Source: Rhizorhapis suberifaciens
GTDB taxonomy: Bacteria; Pseudomonadota; Alphaproteobacteria; Sphingomonadales; Sphingomonadaceae
Reading direction: 5' to 3'
DNA: 64,000 nt
Assembly (NCBI RefSeq): GCF_014200045.1
Contig: NZ_JACHOV010000003.1
Span: forward strand, 204,001-268,000
Shown here: in pieces, positions 37,008-44,984 of the stretch
Layout of the letters: the number at the start of each line of letters is the position of its first letter
Numbering within the stretch: the first letter of the stretch is position 1
Made by a program: the position numbers and the translations under genes
The notes under the pieces: generated by a model
Database searches by the model: none
What the model was told of the DNA's origin: nothing
Seen by the model: the letters and a program-made list of their open reading frames with translations, nothing else

Positions 37008-38585
37008 ATGCGATCGATTTTGTCTCTGTCCGCAGCAACGGTCGCGCTGATCCCCGCCCCGCCGGTTGTTGGACAAGGCATGGATATGCCGATGCACCAT
37101 CCTATGCCCGCGCCGAAGCCGGAAAAAGCTGCGTCCCAGTCCAAGAAAACTGCTTCGCCGGTTAAGAAGGCGGCGCGGACACGAAAATCGGCGACCGCGG
37201 CCAAACCAACCCCGCCCCTGCAAGTCATGCGGTCGACGGATCATTCGCCGCCGGGTCACGAACAGCATGGGCCGCCTGCAGAGTCGGCCAGTCCTTCCGC
37301 GCGGCCCGCTGGCGATGCGGTCACTGGCCACGAGATGCCCGCCACGCCCGCGATGAATCATGTGATGCCTGTACCAGATGCCCCGTCAATGGAGCACAAG
37401 GCCATGGGCGATGAGATGGCCCACGTGATGACCGGTGCCCTCGGTCCCTATCCGATGAACCGCGAGGCTTCAGGAACGGCATGGCAACCCGACACGTCCG
37501 AACATTCCGGGGTTCAAGTCATGGCGGGTAACTGGATGGTGATGGGGCATGCCGTGCTGAACGGCGTATATTCATGGCAAGGGGGGCCGCGTGGCGGCCA
37601 CAAGACATTTGCCTCGGGCATGGTAATGGGCATGGCGAAACGCGACTTCGCCAATGGCAACGCTCTCCAGCTGCGCGCAATGCTCAGCCCGGATCCGCTG
37701 ATGGGCAAAAGCGGCTATCCACTCCACCTCGCCTCGGGCGAGACGGCAGACGGGGAAACGCCACTTGTCGACCGTCAGCATCCCCACGATCTCTTCATGG
37801 AGCTTTCGGCGAGCTACAGTCAGCGCCTCTCCGGTCAAGACAGTATGTTCCTTTACGCAGGCCTGCCGGGCGAGCCAGCCTTCGGTCCTCCGGCCTTCAT
37901 GCACCGCATGTCGATCATGGACAGTCCCGAGGCGCCCATCAGTCATCACTGGCTGGATTCAACGCATATCACTTTCGGCGTGGTCACTGTCGGATTCATT
38001 CACAATGCTATGAAGATCGAGGCTTCGCGTTTCCATGGCCGCGAGCCTGACCAGCACCGCTACGACATCGAGACGGGGCCGCTGGATTCGACGGCAGTGC
38101 GGTTGTCATGGAACCCCGCGTCAGAACTCTCGCTGCAGGCAAGCTGGGCACATCTAAAAAGCCCGGAACAGCTCGAACCCGATGAGAATCAGACGCGCTG
38201 GTCGGCGAGCGCCATCTACACGATGCGCATTGCGGCCGAGGGGCTGTGGTCGACGACGCTCGCTTGGGGAAGGCGAACCAGCGGCCATGAGAATCTGGAT
38301 GCCTGGGTGCTTGAGAGCGCGGTAAAGCTGAAGCACTGGACGGTTTTCGGACGGGCCGAGCGAACGCAAAATAATGAGCTGGTGTCAGCGGGTGGCCACC
38401 ACGGCCCCACTTATGACGTCGGCAAGCTCTCCTTGGGAGCCGTGCGCGACTTCCAGGTCGCGGACCATGTGAAATTTGGCGTCGGCGGCCTATACGCCTT
38501 TAATCTCGTGCCCTCTGCCCTTGAAGAGGCCTATGACGGTGCTCCCAAGGGAGCAATGGGGTTTTTCAGGCTCAAGATTGAGTAG
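37008..38585 (+). CDS. Met/His-rich outer-membrane beta-barrel protein, possibly metal (copper)-linked
   Basis: The 525-residue product has a signal peptide (about 1-22), then a long low-complexity region to about 165. That region has clustered Met and His (GMDMPMHHPMP, DHSPPGHEQHG, MEHKAMGDEMAHVM) mixed with a Lys/Ala/Pro stretch. From about 165 to the end the sequence alternates like a beta-barrel (VQVMAGNWMVMGHAVLNGVY, RQHPHDLFMELSASYSQRL, FGVGGLYAFNLVP). I recall similar barrels beside copper-resistance genes, but none is near here. Met/His clusters bind copper or silver, so a metal role is inference. GAAGGAG precedes ATG 37008. Confidence 0.65.
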   Translation: MRSILSLSAATVALIPAPPVVGQGMDMPMHHPMPAPKPEKAASQSKKTASPVKKAARTRKSATAAKPTPPLQVMRSTDHSPPGHEQHGPPAESASPSARPAGDAVTGHEMPATPAMNHVMPVPDAPSMEHKAMGDEMAHVMTGALGPYPMNREASGTAWQPDTSEHSGVQVMAGNWMVMGHAVLNGVYSWQGGPRGGHKTFASGMVMGMAKRDFANGNALQLRAMLSPDPLMGKSGYPLHLASGETADGETPLVDRQHPHDLFMELSASYSQRLSGQDSMFLYAGLPGEPAFGPPAFMHRMSIMDSPEAPISHHWLDSTHITFGVVTVGFIHNAMKIEASRFHGREPDQHRYDIETGPLDSTAVRLSWNPASELSLQASWAHLKSPEQLEPDENQTRWSASAIYTMRIAAEGLWSTTLAWGRRTSGHENLDAWVLESAVKLKHWTVFGRAERTQNNELVSAGGHHGPTYDVGKLSLGAVRDFQVADHVKFGVGGLYAFNLVPSALEEAYDGAPKGAMGFFRLKIE

Positions 38586-38750
38586 CGAGGCGGTTGAGCA
38601 TGGCATTGAGCCTATCCATACGCCTCATCGCGCTTGTGGCCTGTGGGGGACACCGGCTGCCGCTCGCAAAAAACATCATCCCGAAGAAACTGCTACGGTC
38701 GCTGCGCCAGTTCCACGGAGAACGCTCACCCGAATCGCCCGAACAAGCCA

Positions 38751-38784
38751 AACGGCCCGCTACCGATTCGGTGCGGGCCGTTTT
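38751..38784. terminator. Bidirectional intrinsic terminator between the OMP gene and rpmG
   Basis: AACGGCCCGC (38751-38760) and GCGGGCCGTT (38773-38782) form a perfect 10-base GC-rich stem with a 12-base loop, flanked by AA before and TTTT after. It lies in the 237-base gap between two convergent genes and can stop transcription from either side. Nothing else convincing is present in that gap. Confidence 0.8.
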
Positions 38785-38822
38785 GCAATGCAACCGCAGT
38801 CGGTGAAAGCTGGTCGGCGCGA

Positions 38823-38990
38823 TTACTTGATCTTGGCTTCCTTGAACTCGACATGCTTCCGCACGACGGGATCATATTTACGGAAGGTCAGCTTTTCCGT
38901 CAAATTGCGCGGATTCTTCTTTGTAACATAGAAGAAGCCGGTGTCGGCGGTGCTCACAAGGCGGATCTTGACGGTGGCTGGCTTGGCCAT
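38823..38990 (-). CDS. rpmG: 50S ribosomal protein L33
   Basis: The minus-strand frame from ATG 38990 to TAA 38823 encodes 55 residues beginning [20 protein letters not shown] and containing YVTKKNPRN and the C-terminal [18 protein letters not shown], a textbook L33. The zinc-ribbon cysteines found in C+ paralogues are absent, so this is the zinc-independent type. It is convergent with the outer-membrane protein gene across the intrinsic terminator, with its own 216-base upstream region. Confidence 0.97.
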   Translation of the reverse strand: MAKPATVKIRLVSTADTGFFYVTKKNPRNLTEKLTFRKYDPVVRKHVEFKEAKIK

Positions 38991-39151
38991 GGCCCATTCC
39001 CTTTAAAAACAAACGGTCGAAAGACACAAAAAAATAAAAGCGGCCACGGTGCCGCTCCATTCAGGCTGCGCCAATGGGGGAATCGGGCAGGATTGTCAAG
39101 GGAGGACGCTCCCCGGACCATCCTGAACCGATGGCCGCGGATAAGAGGTCG

Positions 39152-39162
39152 TTAACCATTAA
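39152..39162. promoter_or_regulatory. CtrA half-site-like motif TTAACCATTAA
   Basis: TTAACCAT is the half-site form reported for CtrA in alphaproteobacteria, and here a second TTAA overlaps its end. It lies 44 bases before the chosen start of the downstream small gene and about 160 bases upstream of rpmG on the other strand. The position suits a promoter for the small gene. Confidence 0.35.
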
Positions 39163-39206
39163 GGGTGCATTATTCACGCACGGGGACCTTTGAAAGGAGC
39201 ATGGGC

Positions 39207-39524
39207 ATGAACAGGAATGCCATGGTGCTGGTACGTTCCGATCTGCTTGACCGCATTGATGCGTTGGCATCGCAATCAAGCCATTTGAAATTAGCCCAGC
39301 TATGTGAGCAGGTAGACGCCATCCGCCACATCGCCCGAGTTTATGGATTGGGACCGGTCGAACAGATGGCGAGTACGCTTGAATCCGCTCTCGCCTTTGA
39401 CGGGCACGGCGCCATGATCCTGTCCTACCTCGATCTGATGCGCGACGCAGTGGGATGTGAGGCTGTCGGGCCACACGTCAACGCTGCATATATGGGCGCC
39501 ATGTCTTTGCGCATGGGCGTCTAA
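39207..39524 (+). CDS. Small helical protein, possible HPt-like fold (unknown)
   Basis: The product is 105 residues, all predicted helical from its heptad-like pattern, with no signal or membrane segment. The segment VDAIRHIARVYGLGPVEQMA followed by STLESAL resembles the HPt-domain helix pair in which a His precedes a Gly-containing turn and then an LE-rich helix; the candidate His is in IRHIARVYGL. This resemblance is by eye only. Start 39207 rests on the GGAG at about 39195, well spaced for it and too close for ATG 39201. A CtrA-like half-site lies upstream. The transporter gene follows after 15 bases. Confidence 0.6.
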   Translation: MNRNAMVLVRSDLLDRIDALASQSSHLKLAQLCEQVDAIRHIARVYGLGPVEQMASTLESALAFDGHGAMILSYLDLMRDAVGCEAVGPHVNAAYMGAMSLRMGV

Positions 39525-39539
39525 GGAGCCAATCTGTTC

Positions 39540-40106
39540 ATGGACGCGCTGCTTATCGCTTTGCTGGCCAGCGCGTTCGCTGAAATGGGCGACAAGACGC
39601 AGTTGCTGGCGCTGCTGCTGGCGGTCCGGTTCAGGAGCGATGGCGCTGTGCTGGCGGGGATCGCCCTCGCAACCATCCTCAATTGTGCACTTTCTGCGGC
39701 TGGCGGCTGGCTGATCTCCGGTTTGATCGGCAGCAATGCGCGCACCTTGTTCTTCGGCTTGCCCTTCCTGTTCGCCGGCGTAGGCATGCTCCTCCCCCTA
39801 AAACCACCCGAGGACGCGAAGGGATGGCGAATTGGGCCATTTTTCACTGCATTCCTGACAATGTTCATCCTCGAATTCGGCGACAAGTCGCAATTCATCA
39901 CCGCTGGTGTGGCAGTGCACACGGCCGATCCGCTGATGGCGGCCGCAGGCGCCAGTACGGGGATTTTCCTAGCCTTGTCGCCTGTGGTGCTGATGCGGAA
40001 GCAATTCTTCCTCGACGTGCCTTTGGGACTCATCCGTCGCGTGGCGGCCGTCTTGTTTCTGCTCATCGGAGTAATTCTAGCTCTGAAGGCGTTCGAGCTC
40101 CTGTAA
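39540..40106 (+). CDS. TMEM165/GDT1 (UPF0016) family cation transporter
   Basis: The 188-residue inner-membrane protein has six hydrophobic segments in two repeats. Each repeat carries the family signature E-x-G-D-K-T/S: AEMGDKTQLLALL near residue 15-27 and LEFGDKSQFITAG near 116-128. Bacterial members such as MneA export manganese; eukaryotic ones move Mn/Ca in the Golgi. It closely follows the small helical gene and precedes dps, so a metal- or oxidative-stress context is plausible. Confidence 0.9.
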   Translation: MDALLIALLASAFAEMGDKTQLLALLLAVRFRSDGAVLAGIALATILNCALSAAGGWLISGLIGSNARTLFFGLPFLFAGVGMLLPLKPPEDAKGWRIGPFFTAFLTMFILEFGDKSQFITAGVAVHTADPLMAAAGASTGIFLALSPVVLMRKQFFLDVPLGLIRRVAAVLFLLIGVILALKAFELL

Positions 40107-40225
40107 TCGCTCTTGTCGATCAGTCTCGCCAAATTAGTCGTTTTGCAAAATCTTCCTGCATGCGGCACTTTTAAGCATCAAATCCGTTGAAGGCGCGTAA
40201 TCGCGGGCACAACGCAGGAGGAATC

Positions 40226-40717
40226 ATGTCCATAGAAGAACTCCAGACGCCAACCGATCTCAGGAGCAATGCTACGAGGACCGTGGCCGAGGCGCTGAAC
40301 GGCATTCTTGCCGACAGCTATGCGCTGTACCTGAAGACCAAGAACTTCCACTGGCATGTATCGGGCCCGCATTTTCGCGACTATCACCTCATGTTGGATG
40401 ATCAGGCGACCCAAATTCTCGCCACCACCGATCTCATTGCCGAACGCGTCCGCAAGACGGGCAATATGACCTTACGATCGATTGGCGACATCGCACGCCG
40501 GCAGACGACCAAGGACAATGACGCTGAATATGTGTCGCCGGACGACATGCTGGCGGAATTGCGCGAAGATAATTTGAAGCTGGTGGAATCCCTGCGTGCG
40601 GCCAAGGACGCCGCTTCGGAAGCCCGCGATAACGCTACCGACAGCCTGATCGATGACTGGACCGATCAGGCCGAAGAACGCGCCTGGTTCCTGTTTGAGG
40701 CAAGCCGCAAAGGATAA
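40226..40717 (+). CDS. dps: Dps-family DNA-starvation/ferritin-like protein
   Basis: Dps forms a dodecamer that oxidises and stores iron using peroxide, protecting DNA. The 163-residue protein has the inter-subunit ferroxidase motif KNFHWHVSGPHFRDYHLMLDD (about 41-61; His, His, Asp and Glu ligands) and later DLIAERVRKTG. ATG 40226 follows a strong AGGAGGA; the upstream in-frame extension has no such signal. It is convergent with the SleB gene across a GC-rich hairpin. Confidence 0.92.
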   Translation: MSIEELQTPTDLRSNATRTVAEALNGILADSYALYLKTKNFHWHVSGPHFRDYHLMLDDQATQILATTDLIAERVRKTGNMTLRSIGDIARRQTTKDNDAEYVSPDDMLAELREDNLKLVESLRAAKDAASEARDNATDSLIDDWTDQAEERAWFLFEASRKG

Positions 40718-40730
40718 GCAGCCCCAATAG

Positions 40731-40753
40731 GGCGAGGTCACAAGCGCCTCGCC
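40731..40753. terminator. Weak terminator-like hairpin between dps and the SleB gene
   Basis: GGCGAGG and CCTCGCC form a 7-base GC stem with a 9-base loop, located between two convergent stop codons. No T-run follows on either strand, so it may only slow polymerase or protect 3' ends. Confidence 0.4.
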
Positions 40754-40785
40754 GGGTTTAGGCAGCTCAAACTCTTCTAAAGAGC

Positions 40786-41463
40786 TCAGCGATAGAAAAT
40801 GTGATTATCGATGGCCGCCATGCGGGTGCGATTCCAGCCGGGCGACACGCGCCGAGCGTGGAAATAGAGCGCGCCTTCGACTTCGCTGTCCCAGCTATTG
40901 TTAAGCGCTATCTGTGCGATTGCGACAGCTTCGCGCCAGGACTGGCTGGTGGTTTTCGCTTGCGGCATACGGCCGTCTTTCACGAAGGAAAACTGGCTCG
41001 GCTGCTGGACGACTCCGCAAAGATCGGAGGGAAAGTGACCGGACTTGGCACGGTTTATGACCACGCGTGCCACGGCAAGCTGGCCTGCGAGCGATTCGCC
41101 CTTGGATTCGAAATAGACGGCGCCTGCCAGGCACTGCATGTCCGAACTTAGATTTTCGGGAATGACCTGCTCTTCGACCAGTTCCGCCAAAGTGGAGGCG
41201 GATGATGGAACGGCAGCTTCGTTCGCGCTGCGCGGCGTCACGGTAACGGAGCCGTCGGCATTGTGAACGATAGAAACGGAATTTTCGGTCGCGGACGATG
41301 CGGCCGGATTGACCTCGGCGACCGAAAGGGCGCGGCTCGAAACAGCTATAGCACTTGCAGTATCGTTAGTACCGGATGCGAGTGAGGGATCTGTTGCGGT
41401 AAATGTGGCAACAGCGGATAGGGCGACCGCCACCGTATAGGCGGCCTTCAGACGGAAACTCAT
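40786..41463 (-). CDS. SleB/hydrolase_2-type cell-wall hydrolase
   Basis: The 225-residue exported protein has a signal peptide at about 8-30. A Ser/Thr/Val-rich linker to about 90 is followed by the hydrolase_2 domain: MQCLAGAVYFESKGESLAGQ with the candidate catalytic Glu, VARVVINRAKSGHFPSDLCG, VVQQPSQFSF, and WDSEVEGALYFHARRVSPGW. This domain is that of the spore-cortex lytic SleB and of many alphaproteobacterial wall-remodelling enzymes in non-sporulating cells. It is preceded by a 182-base gap after DUF1491 on the same strand, which holds no other gene. Confidence 0.88.
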   Translation of the reverse strand: MSFRLKAAYTVAVALSAVATFTATDPSLASGTNDTASAIAVSSRALSVAEVNPAASSATENSVSIVHNADGSVTVTPRSANEAAVPSSASTLAELVEEQVIPENLSSDMQCLAGAVYFESKGESLAGQLAVARVVINRAKSGHFPSDLCGVVQQPSQFSFVKDGRMPQAKTTSQSWREAVAIAQIALNNSWDSEVEGALYFHARRVSPGWNRTRMAAIDNHIFYR

Positions 41464-41645
41464 AGGTCCACTTGTTCATGCGGTTGGTCGACCATTGAAC
41501 GCCAAGAATAAAAACTATGCGACCCGCTGGCGTTCGGTCGCCCCCCGTCTGCGTGTTTGCCGATCCCTGTCCCCCTGGACCATGTACGGCAACCTGCGCG
41601 TTGAGCTGAAGGGCTCTTCCTTCGGCTGACCTATGGAGTCAATGC

Positions 41646-41981
41646 TTAGCAGATTATTTCAGCGGCGAACCGTTCCGGTTGCGGGATATCAAGCTCTATA
41701 ATCCAGATATCGGGGTCCGTTTTGACCCGCCGCTCTAAATATGGGGGGGATTCGGCGGAAAAAGCCTCCACGTTCGGCCCACAGCGCACCAGCCGATACC
41801 CGCCCTCATAATCGGGCATGCGTTCGAACAGCCCCAGAGCCTCACCTTTTTCCATGCAGAGAAGCAGGATAGTGCCCGCCACTTCGTCGCCTTTGCGCAT
41901 GATTGTAGCGAAACCTCCGTCCTGCCCGGCGCGGCGGACAAGCGCGCTGGCGAGCATCCGGCTGGTCAGCCGTTCACGCAT
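41646..41981 (-). CDS. DUF1491 family protein
   Basis: A 111-residue soluble protein with the DUF1491 pattern: RLTSRMLASALVRRAGQDGG, GDEVAGTILLLCME and the C-terminal YLERRVKTDPDIWIIELDIP. The family is confined largely to alphaproteobacteria and has no known function. It overlaps the thioesterase gene upstream by 8 bases, so it belongs to the same transcription unit. Confidence 0.85.
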   Translation of the reverse strand: MRERLTSRMLASALVRRAGQDGGFATIMRKGDEVAGTILLLCMEKGEALGLFERMPDYEGGYRLVRCGPNVEAFSAESPPYLERRVKTDPDIWIIELDIPQPERFAAEIIC

Positions 41982-42489
41982 GCGGCGGCTGGATATAGCC
42001 CGGTAGGGAGGAAAGCGGAATGTGGGACCGCATGAAGGTTCCGGTTCCGCGGGCTACTTCTTCGCCGTCGGAATCAACCAACCGCGCATCAGCGACATAG
42101 ACCCGCCTCTTGCCGCTGATCCACCGACCCTCCGCCACGACCGGTCCTCGCAACAGCGGCTTGGTGAACAATAGGTTGAAAGCAGTGGTAAGCAGGAAAC
42201 GGTCACTGACAAGGCTGTTCGCCGCGTAAAAGGCCGCATCGTCCAGCATCTTGAAATAGCTGGTGCCATGTACGGCCCCGGCGGCGTGATAGAATTGCTC
42301 GTCCAGCATGAAATCGATCCGGCTGACCCCGGATTCGACAATTGTCAGTTGCGACTGAAAAAGCTGATTGATCGGCGCGGACGAATACAGGCGCTCAAGT
42401 GCGCGAAAGTGGGCCGTCTGGCCGCTGTCGGGCACACTGGCAGCGGCCCCCGCGGCGGTTTTGAGGTCAGGCCGCGTCACGCGCCTCAT
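41974..42489 (-). CDS. Hotdog-fold thioesterase (PaaI-like)
   Basis: About 171 residues with the hotdog pattern: FHAAGAVHGTSYFKMLDDAA-like text (reads FYHAAGAVHGTSYFKMLDDA) giving the HG-x3-x-LDD active region, then LTTAFNLLFTKPLLRGPVVA and RVYVADARLVDSDGEEVARG. Such proteins hydrolyse acyl- or aryl-CoA esters; the substrate cannot be told. I chose ATG 42489, overlapping the end of ptsN by 23 bases; the frame is open to 42558 and the start is uncertain. Confidence 0.8.
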   Translation of the reverse strand: MRRVTRPDLKTAAGAAASVPDSGQTAHFRALERLYSSAPINQLFQSQLTIVESGVSRIDFMLDEQFYHAAGAVHGTSYFKMLDDAAFYAANSLVSDRFLLTTAFNLLFTKPLLRGPVVAEGRWISGKRRVYVADARLVDSDGEEVARGTGTFMRSHIPLSSLPGYIQPPHA

Positions 42490-42934
42490 TGCCGCCAAGC
42501 AAGGCAAACAACGCCTCGTCCGATCCAACACCCCGTAGCCTGGCCAAATGCCGTTCATCGCGCAGGTAACGCGAAACGCGAGCCAAAGCCTTCAAATGCT
42601 CGGCCCCGCTGTCCACGGGAGAAAGAAGGGCAAAAATCACGTCTACCGGCACCCCATCGACCGCATCGAACGCAATCGGTTCTTCCAACAGCACCACAAC
42701 GCCACACATTTGCGTGAGCTGGTCCAACTTGGCATGCGGAATGGCGACACCGCCGCCGAAACCCGTCGATCCCAACCGTTCGCGTTCCATCAGCCGTTCA
42801 TAGACGGCCTGTTCGTCAAGATCATAGGCCACGGCCGCGATTTCCGACAGACGCTGAAAAAGCTGTTTCTTGTTACTTACTGTCAAGCCACTGTTCAGCG
42901 CTTGCGGCTCAAGAATATCATCAAAATGGGACAT
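42467..42934 (-). CDS. ptsN: PTS IIA-like nitrogen regulatory protein
   Basis: EIIA-Ntr of 155 residues has the phosphorylatable His67 in GFGGGVAIPHAKLDQ, followed by VVVLLEEPIAFDAVDGVPVD and the conserved FALLSP. It receives phosphate from the nitrogen-PTS and regulates potassium, nitrogen and stringent-response functions. It lies 103 bases downstream of hpf on the same strand, as in many proteobacteria where both follow rpoN; rpoN itself is not in the window. Confidence 0.95.
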   Translation of the reverse strand: MSHFDDILEPQALNSGLTVSNKKQLFQRLSEIAAVAYDLDEQAVYERLMERERLGSTGFGGGVAIPHAKLDQLTQMCGVVVLLEEPIAFDAVDGVPVDVIFALLSPVDSGAEHLKALARVSRYLRDERHLARLRGVGSDEALFALLGGNEARDAA

Positions 42935-43037
42935 AAAGAACTCTGGACCCGGCCGGCGAACCGAAAACGGCCGAGCTGGGATAAATGTTTCGCCTTAAAT
43001 CCAAGGCCCGGCCACTTATCGGCTGGGCGGTGGAAGG

Positions 43038-43616
43038 TCAACCGTTTCTGGGTTCCACCCACCCAATGGTCCCGTCGTGACGACGGTACACCATATTGTA
43101 ATTGCTTGTTCCGCTGTTGAGGAACAACAGCGCATTGGTATTACGCAGGTCGAGCATCATGACCGCATCCGATACACTGGTTTCGGGAATGTCCACGCGC
43201 GTTTCAGCAACGATCAGCGGAGCATCGGGCGCTTCCTCATCCTCATGCCCTCCATGGAAGATCGTGTAGGCTGCTCCGTCCACGACCTCACCGTTGACCC
43301 GCGCGACTTCGGCCTTACCATGCTTGTCCTTCAGCCGCCGCATGTAGCGCCGCAGTTGCTTTTCGATCCGATCCGCCGCCTGTTCAAAGGCGAGATGTGC
43401 ATCTTGTGCTTCACCGGCCCCTTTCAGCACAAGGCCCTGCATCACGTGGCAAATGATGTCGCAGCAAAAGCCCTTGTGGGGCGCTAATCCGAACGTCACC
43501 TGTGCCGATATTGTACGCGAAAAGAATTTCTCGGCCATGGTTTGCAATCGATCGATCACGTGGATCCTGAGAGCCTCACCCGTGTCGACCTGATGCCCGG
43601 AAACACGAATATCCAT
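43038..43616 (-). CDS. hpf: Ribosome hibernation-promoting factor, long form
   Basis: The 192-residue protein has the S30AE domain at about 1-105 (MDIRVSGHQVDTGEALRIHV) and the C-terminal dimerisation domain at about 135-190 (TSVSDAVMMLDLRNTNALLF, NMVYRRHDGTIGWVEP). Long HPF dimerises 70S ribosomes into 100S particles in stationary phase. ATG 43616 is preferred: GAAGGAG precedes it and MDIRV is the family start. It has a separate gap of 52 bases after dnaQ. Confidence 0.95.
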   Translation of the reverse strand: MDIRVSGHQVDTGEALRIHVIDRLQTMAEKFFSRTISAQVTFGLAPHKGFCCDIICHVMQGLVLKGAGEAQDAHLAFEQAADRIEKQLRRYMRRLKDKHGKAEVARVNGEVVDGAAYTIFHGGHEDEEAPDAPLIVAETRVDIPETSVSDAVMMLDLRNTNALLFLNSGTSNYNMVYRRHDGTIGWVEPRNG

Positions 43617-43668
43617 CGTTTCTTCTCCTTCAGCCGGCCATCCCACGCGAAGATGGCCACGTAATCAA

Positions 43669-44367
43669 TCAACCCGAATGCCGGATCTCCAGCCACAGGG
43701 GTTTTTCCAAGGCCATGATGAAAGCGGCATGCCGCTCCAATTCTTCAGGCGAAGCCCGATGCGGCCTTGCGGGCCGAATGGGTCGGCTGTGGCGTGGAAT
43801 GATGCTTTGCACTTCGATCCGCGCTTCGATTTCGACACCCAGGACCAAGCCGATTTGCCGTCCGCCGGTCATCTCTATGTAAAGCTGCGCCAGCAGTTCT
43901 GCGTCGAGCAACGCTCCGTGCTTGATGCGGTGGCTACGGTCGATCCCGTAGCGAGTGCAGAGCGCATCAAGGCTATGCTTTGCACCGGGATGCAACTGCC
44001 GCGCCATGGCCACTGTATCGATCATTCGTTCCATCGAAATGGGCGAGCGTCCGCACAGGGTCAATTCATGGTTGAGGAAGCCGAAGTCGAACTTTGCATT
44101 ATGCGCGACCAATGGACTGTCGCCCAGGAAATCCAGCAACTCGTCCACGCCATGGGGGAAGAGCGGCTTGTCCGACAGGAATATGTCGGACAGTCCGTGA
44201 ACCGCCTCGGCCGCCGAGGGCATGGATCGTTGTGGATTATAATAGGCGTGAAAGCTTTGTCCGGTTGGAACCCGGTTGACGAGTTCTATACAGCCGATTT
44301 CGACGAGCCTGTCCCCACTCAAAGGATCGAATCCCGTAGTCTCGGTGTCGAAGATGATTTCGCGCAT
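43669..44367 (-). CDS. dnaQ: DNA polymerase III epsilon subunit (3'-5' proofreading exonuclease)
   Basis: The 232-residue product has the DEDDh exonuclease motifs: Asp7 and Glu9 in IIFDTETTGFDP, the ExoII Asp in LVAHNAKFDFGFLNHEL and the ExoIII His/Asp in HGALLDAELLAQLY. The C-terminal 50 residues bind the alpha subunit. ATG 44367 gives the conserved MREIIFDTETTG. It ends the tightly packed run ppsR-maf-aroE-coaE-dnaQ; the intergenic gap to coaE is 23 bases. Confidence 0.96.
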   Translation of the reverse strand: MREIIFDTETTGFDPLSGDRLVEIGCIELVNRVPTGQSFHAYYNPQRSMPSAAEAVHGLSDIFLSDKPLFPHGVDELLDFLGDSPLVAHNAKFDFGFLNHELTLCGRSPISMERMIDTVAMARQLHPGAKHSLDALCTRYGIDRSHRIKHGALLDAELLAQLYIEMTGGRQIGLVLGVEIEARIEVQSIIPRHSRPIRPARPHRASPEELERHAAFIMALEKPLWLEIRHSG

Positions 44368-44390
44368 CGATTCTGAGTCTCTCCCGTCCC

Positions 44391-44984
44391 TTATCGGCCC
44401 GTGCGGCGACTTAGACAAGCGGTCAGACGCCGAACGGCCGTCCTTGTTCGCTCAAAAGTCGTGCCGGTGTCGATAATATAATTCGCCCGCTTGCGTTTTG
44501 CAGTGTCCGGCAACTGCAATTTCTTGATTCTGTTGAATTTTGCTACCGTCATTCCGGGTCTGGCAAGCACACGTTTACGTTGTTTCCATGCGGGCGCGGT
44601 GACCACAATGACGCCCGCCAAAGTCCTTGGCGGACCCTTTTCAAAAAGAAGCGGGATATCCAACACCACCATCGGTCGCGAACGGTGGCGGCGCAGAAAC
44701 GCCTCTCGCGATTTGGCAATCATGGGATGCACGATGTGTTCGAGCGCGCGCAACTCTTCAGGGTGGGTCAGGACCGCCGCTCCCAGCTTTTGCCGATCGA
44801 CCCCCCGTGCGTCGGTAGTGCCGGGGAAGCGCGCCTCAATGGCGGCTACCAGCGCGCCGCCGGACCCTTGCAACCGGTGCACCTCGGCGTCCGCGTCGAA
44901 CACCGGCACGCCCTCCTTGCGCAGCATGGCGGCGACGGCCGACTTTCCCATGCCGATAGAACCAGTCAAACCATAGACACTCAT
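44391..44984 (-). CDS. coaE: Dephospho-CoA kinase
   Basis: CoaE phosphorylates the ribose 3'-hydroxyl of dephospho-CoA, the last step of CoA synthesis. The 197-residue protein has the P-loop GLTGSIGMGKSAVA, FDADAEVHRL, LEHIVHPMI and VVLDIPLLFEKG. The 4-base overlap with aroE couples their translation. The C-terminal tail is Arg/Thr-rich and slightly longer than in E. coli. Confidence 0.95.
   Translation of the reverse strand: MSVYGLTGSIGMGKSAVAAMLRKEGVPVFDADAEVHRLQGSGGALVAAIEARFPGTTDARGVDRQKLGAAVLTHPEELRALEHIVHPMIAKSREAFLRRHRSRPMVVLDIPLLFEKGPPRTLAGVIVVTAPAWKQRKRVLARPGMTVAKFNRIKKLQLPDTAKRKRANYIIDTGTTFERTRTAVRRLTACLSRRTGR

Noticed and set aside
38594-38806. Short + strand frame after the Met/His-rich barrel gene
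   Set aside because: It runs through the intrinsic terminator at 38751-38784 and has no ribosome site or family resemblance.
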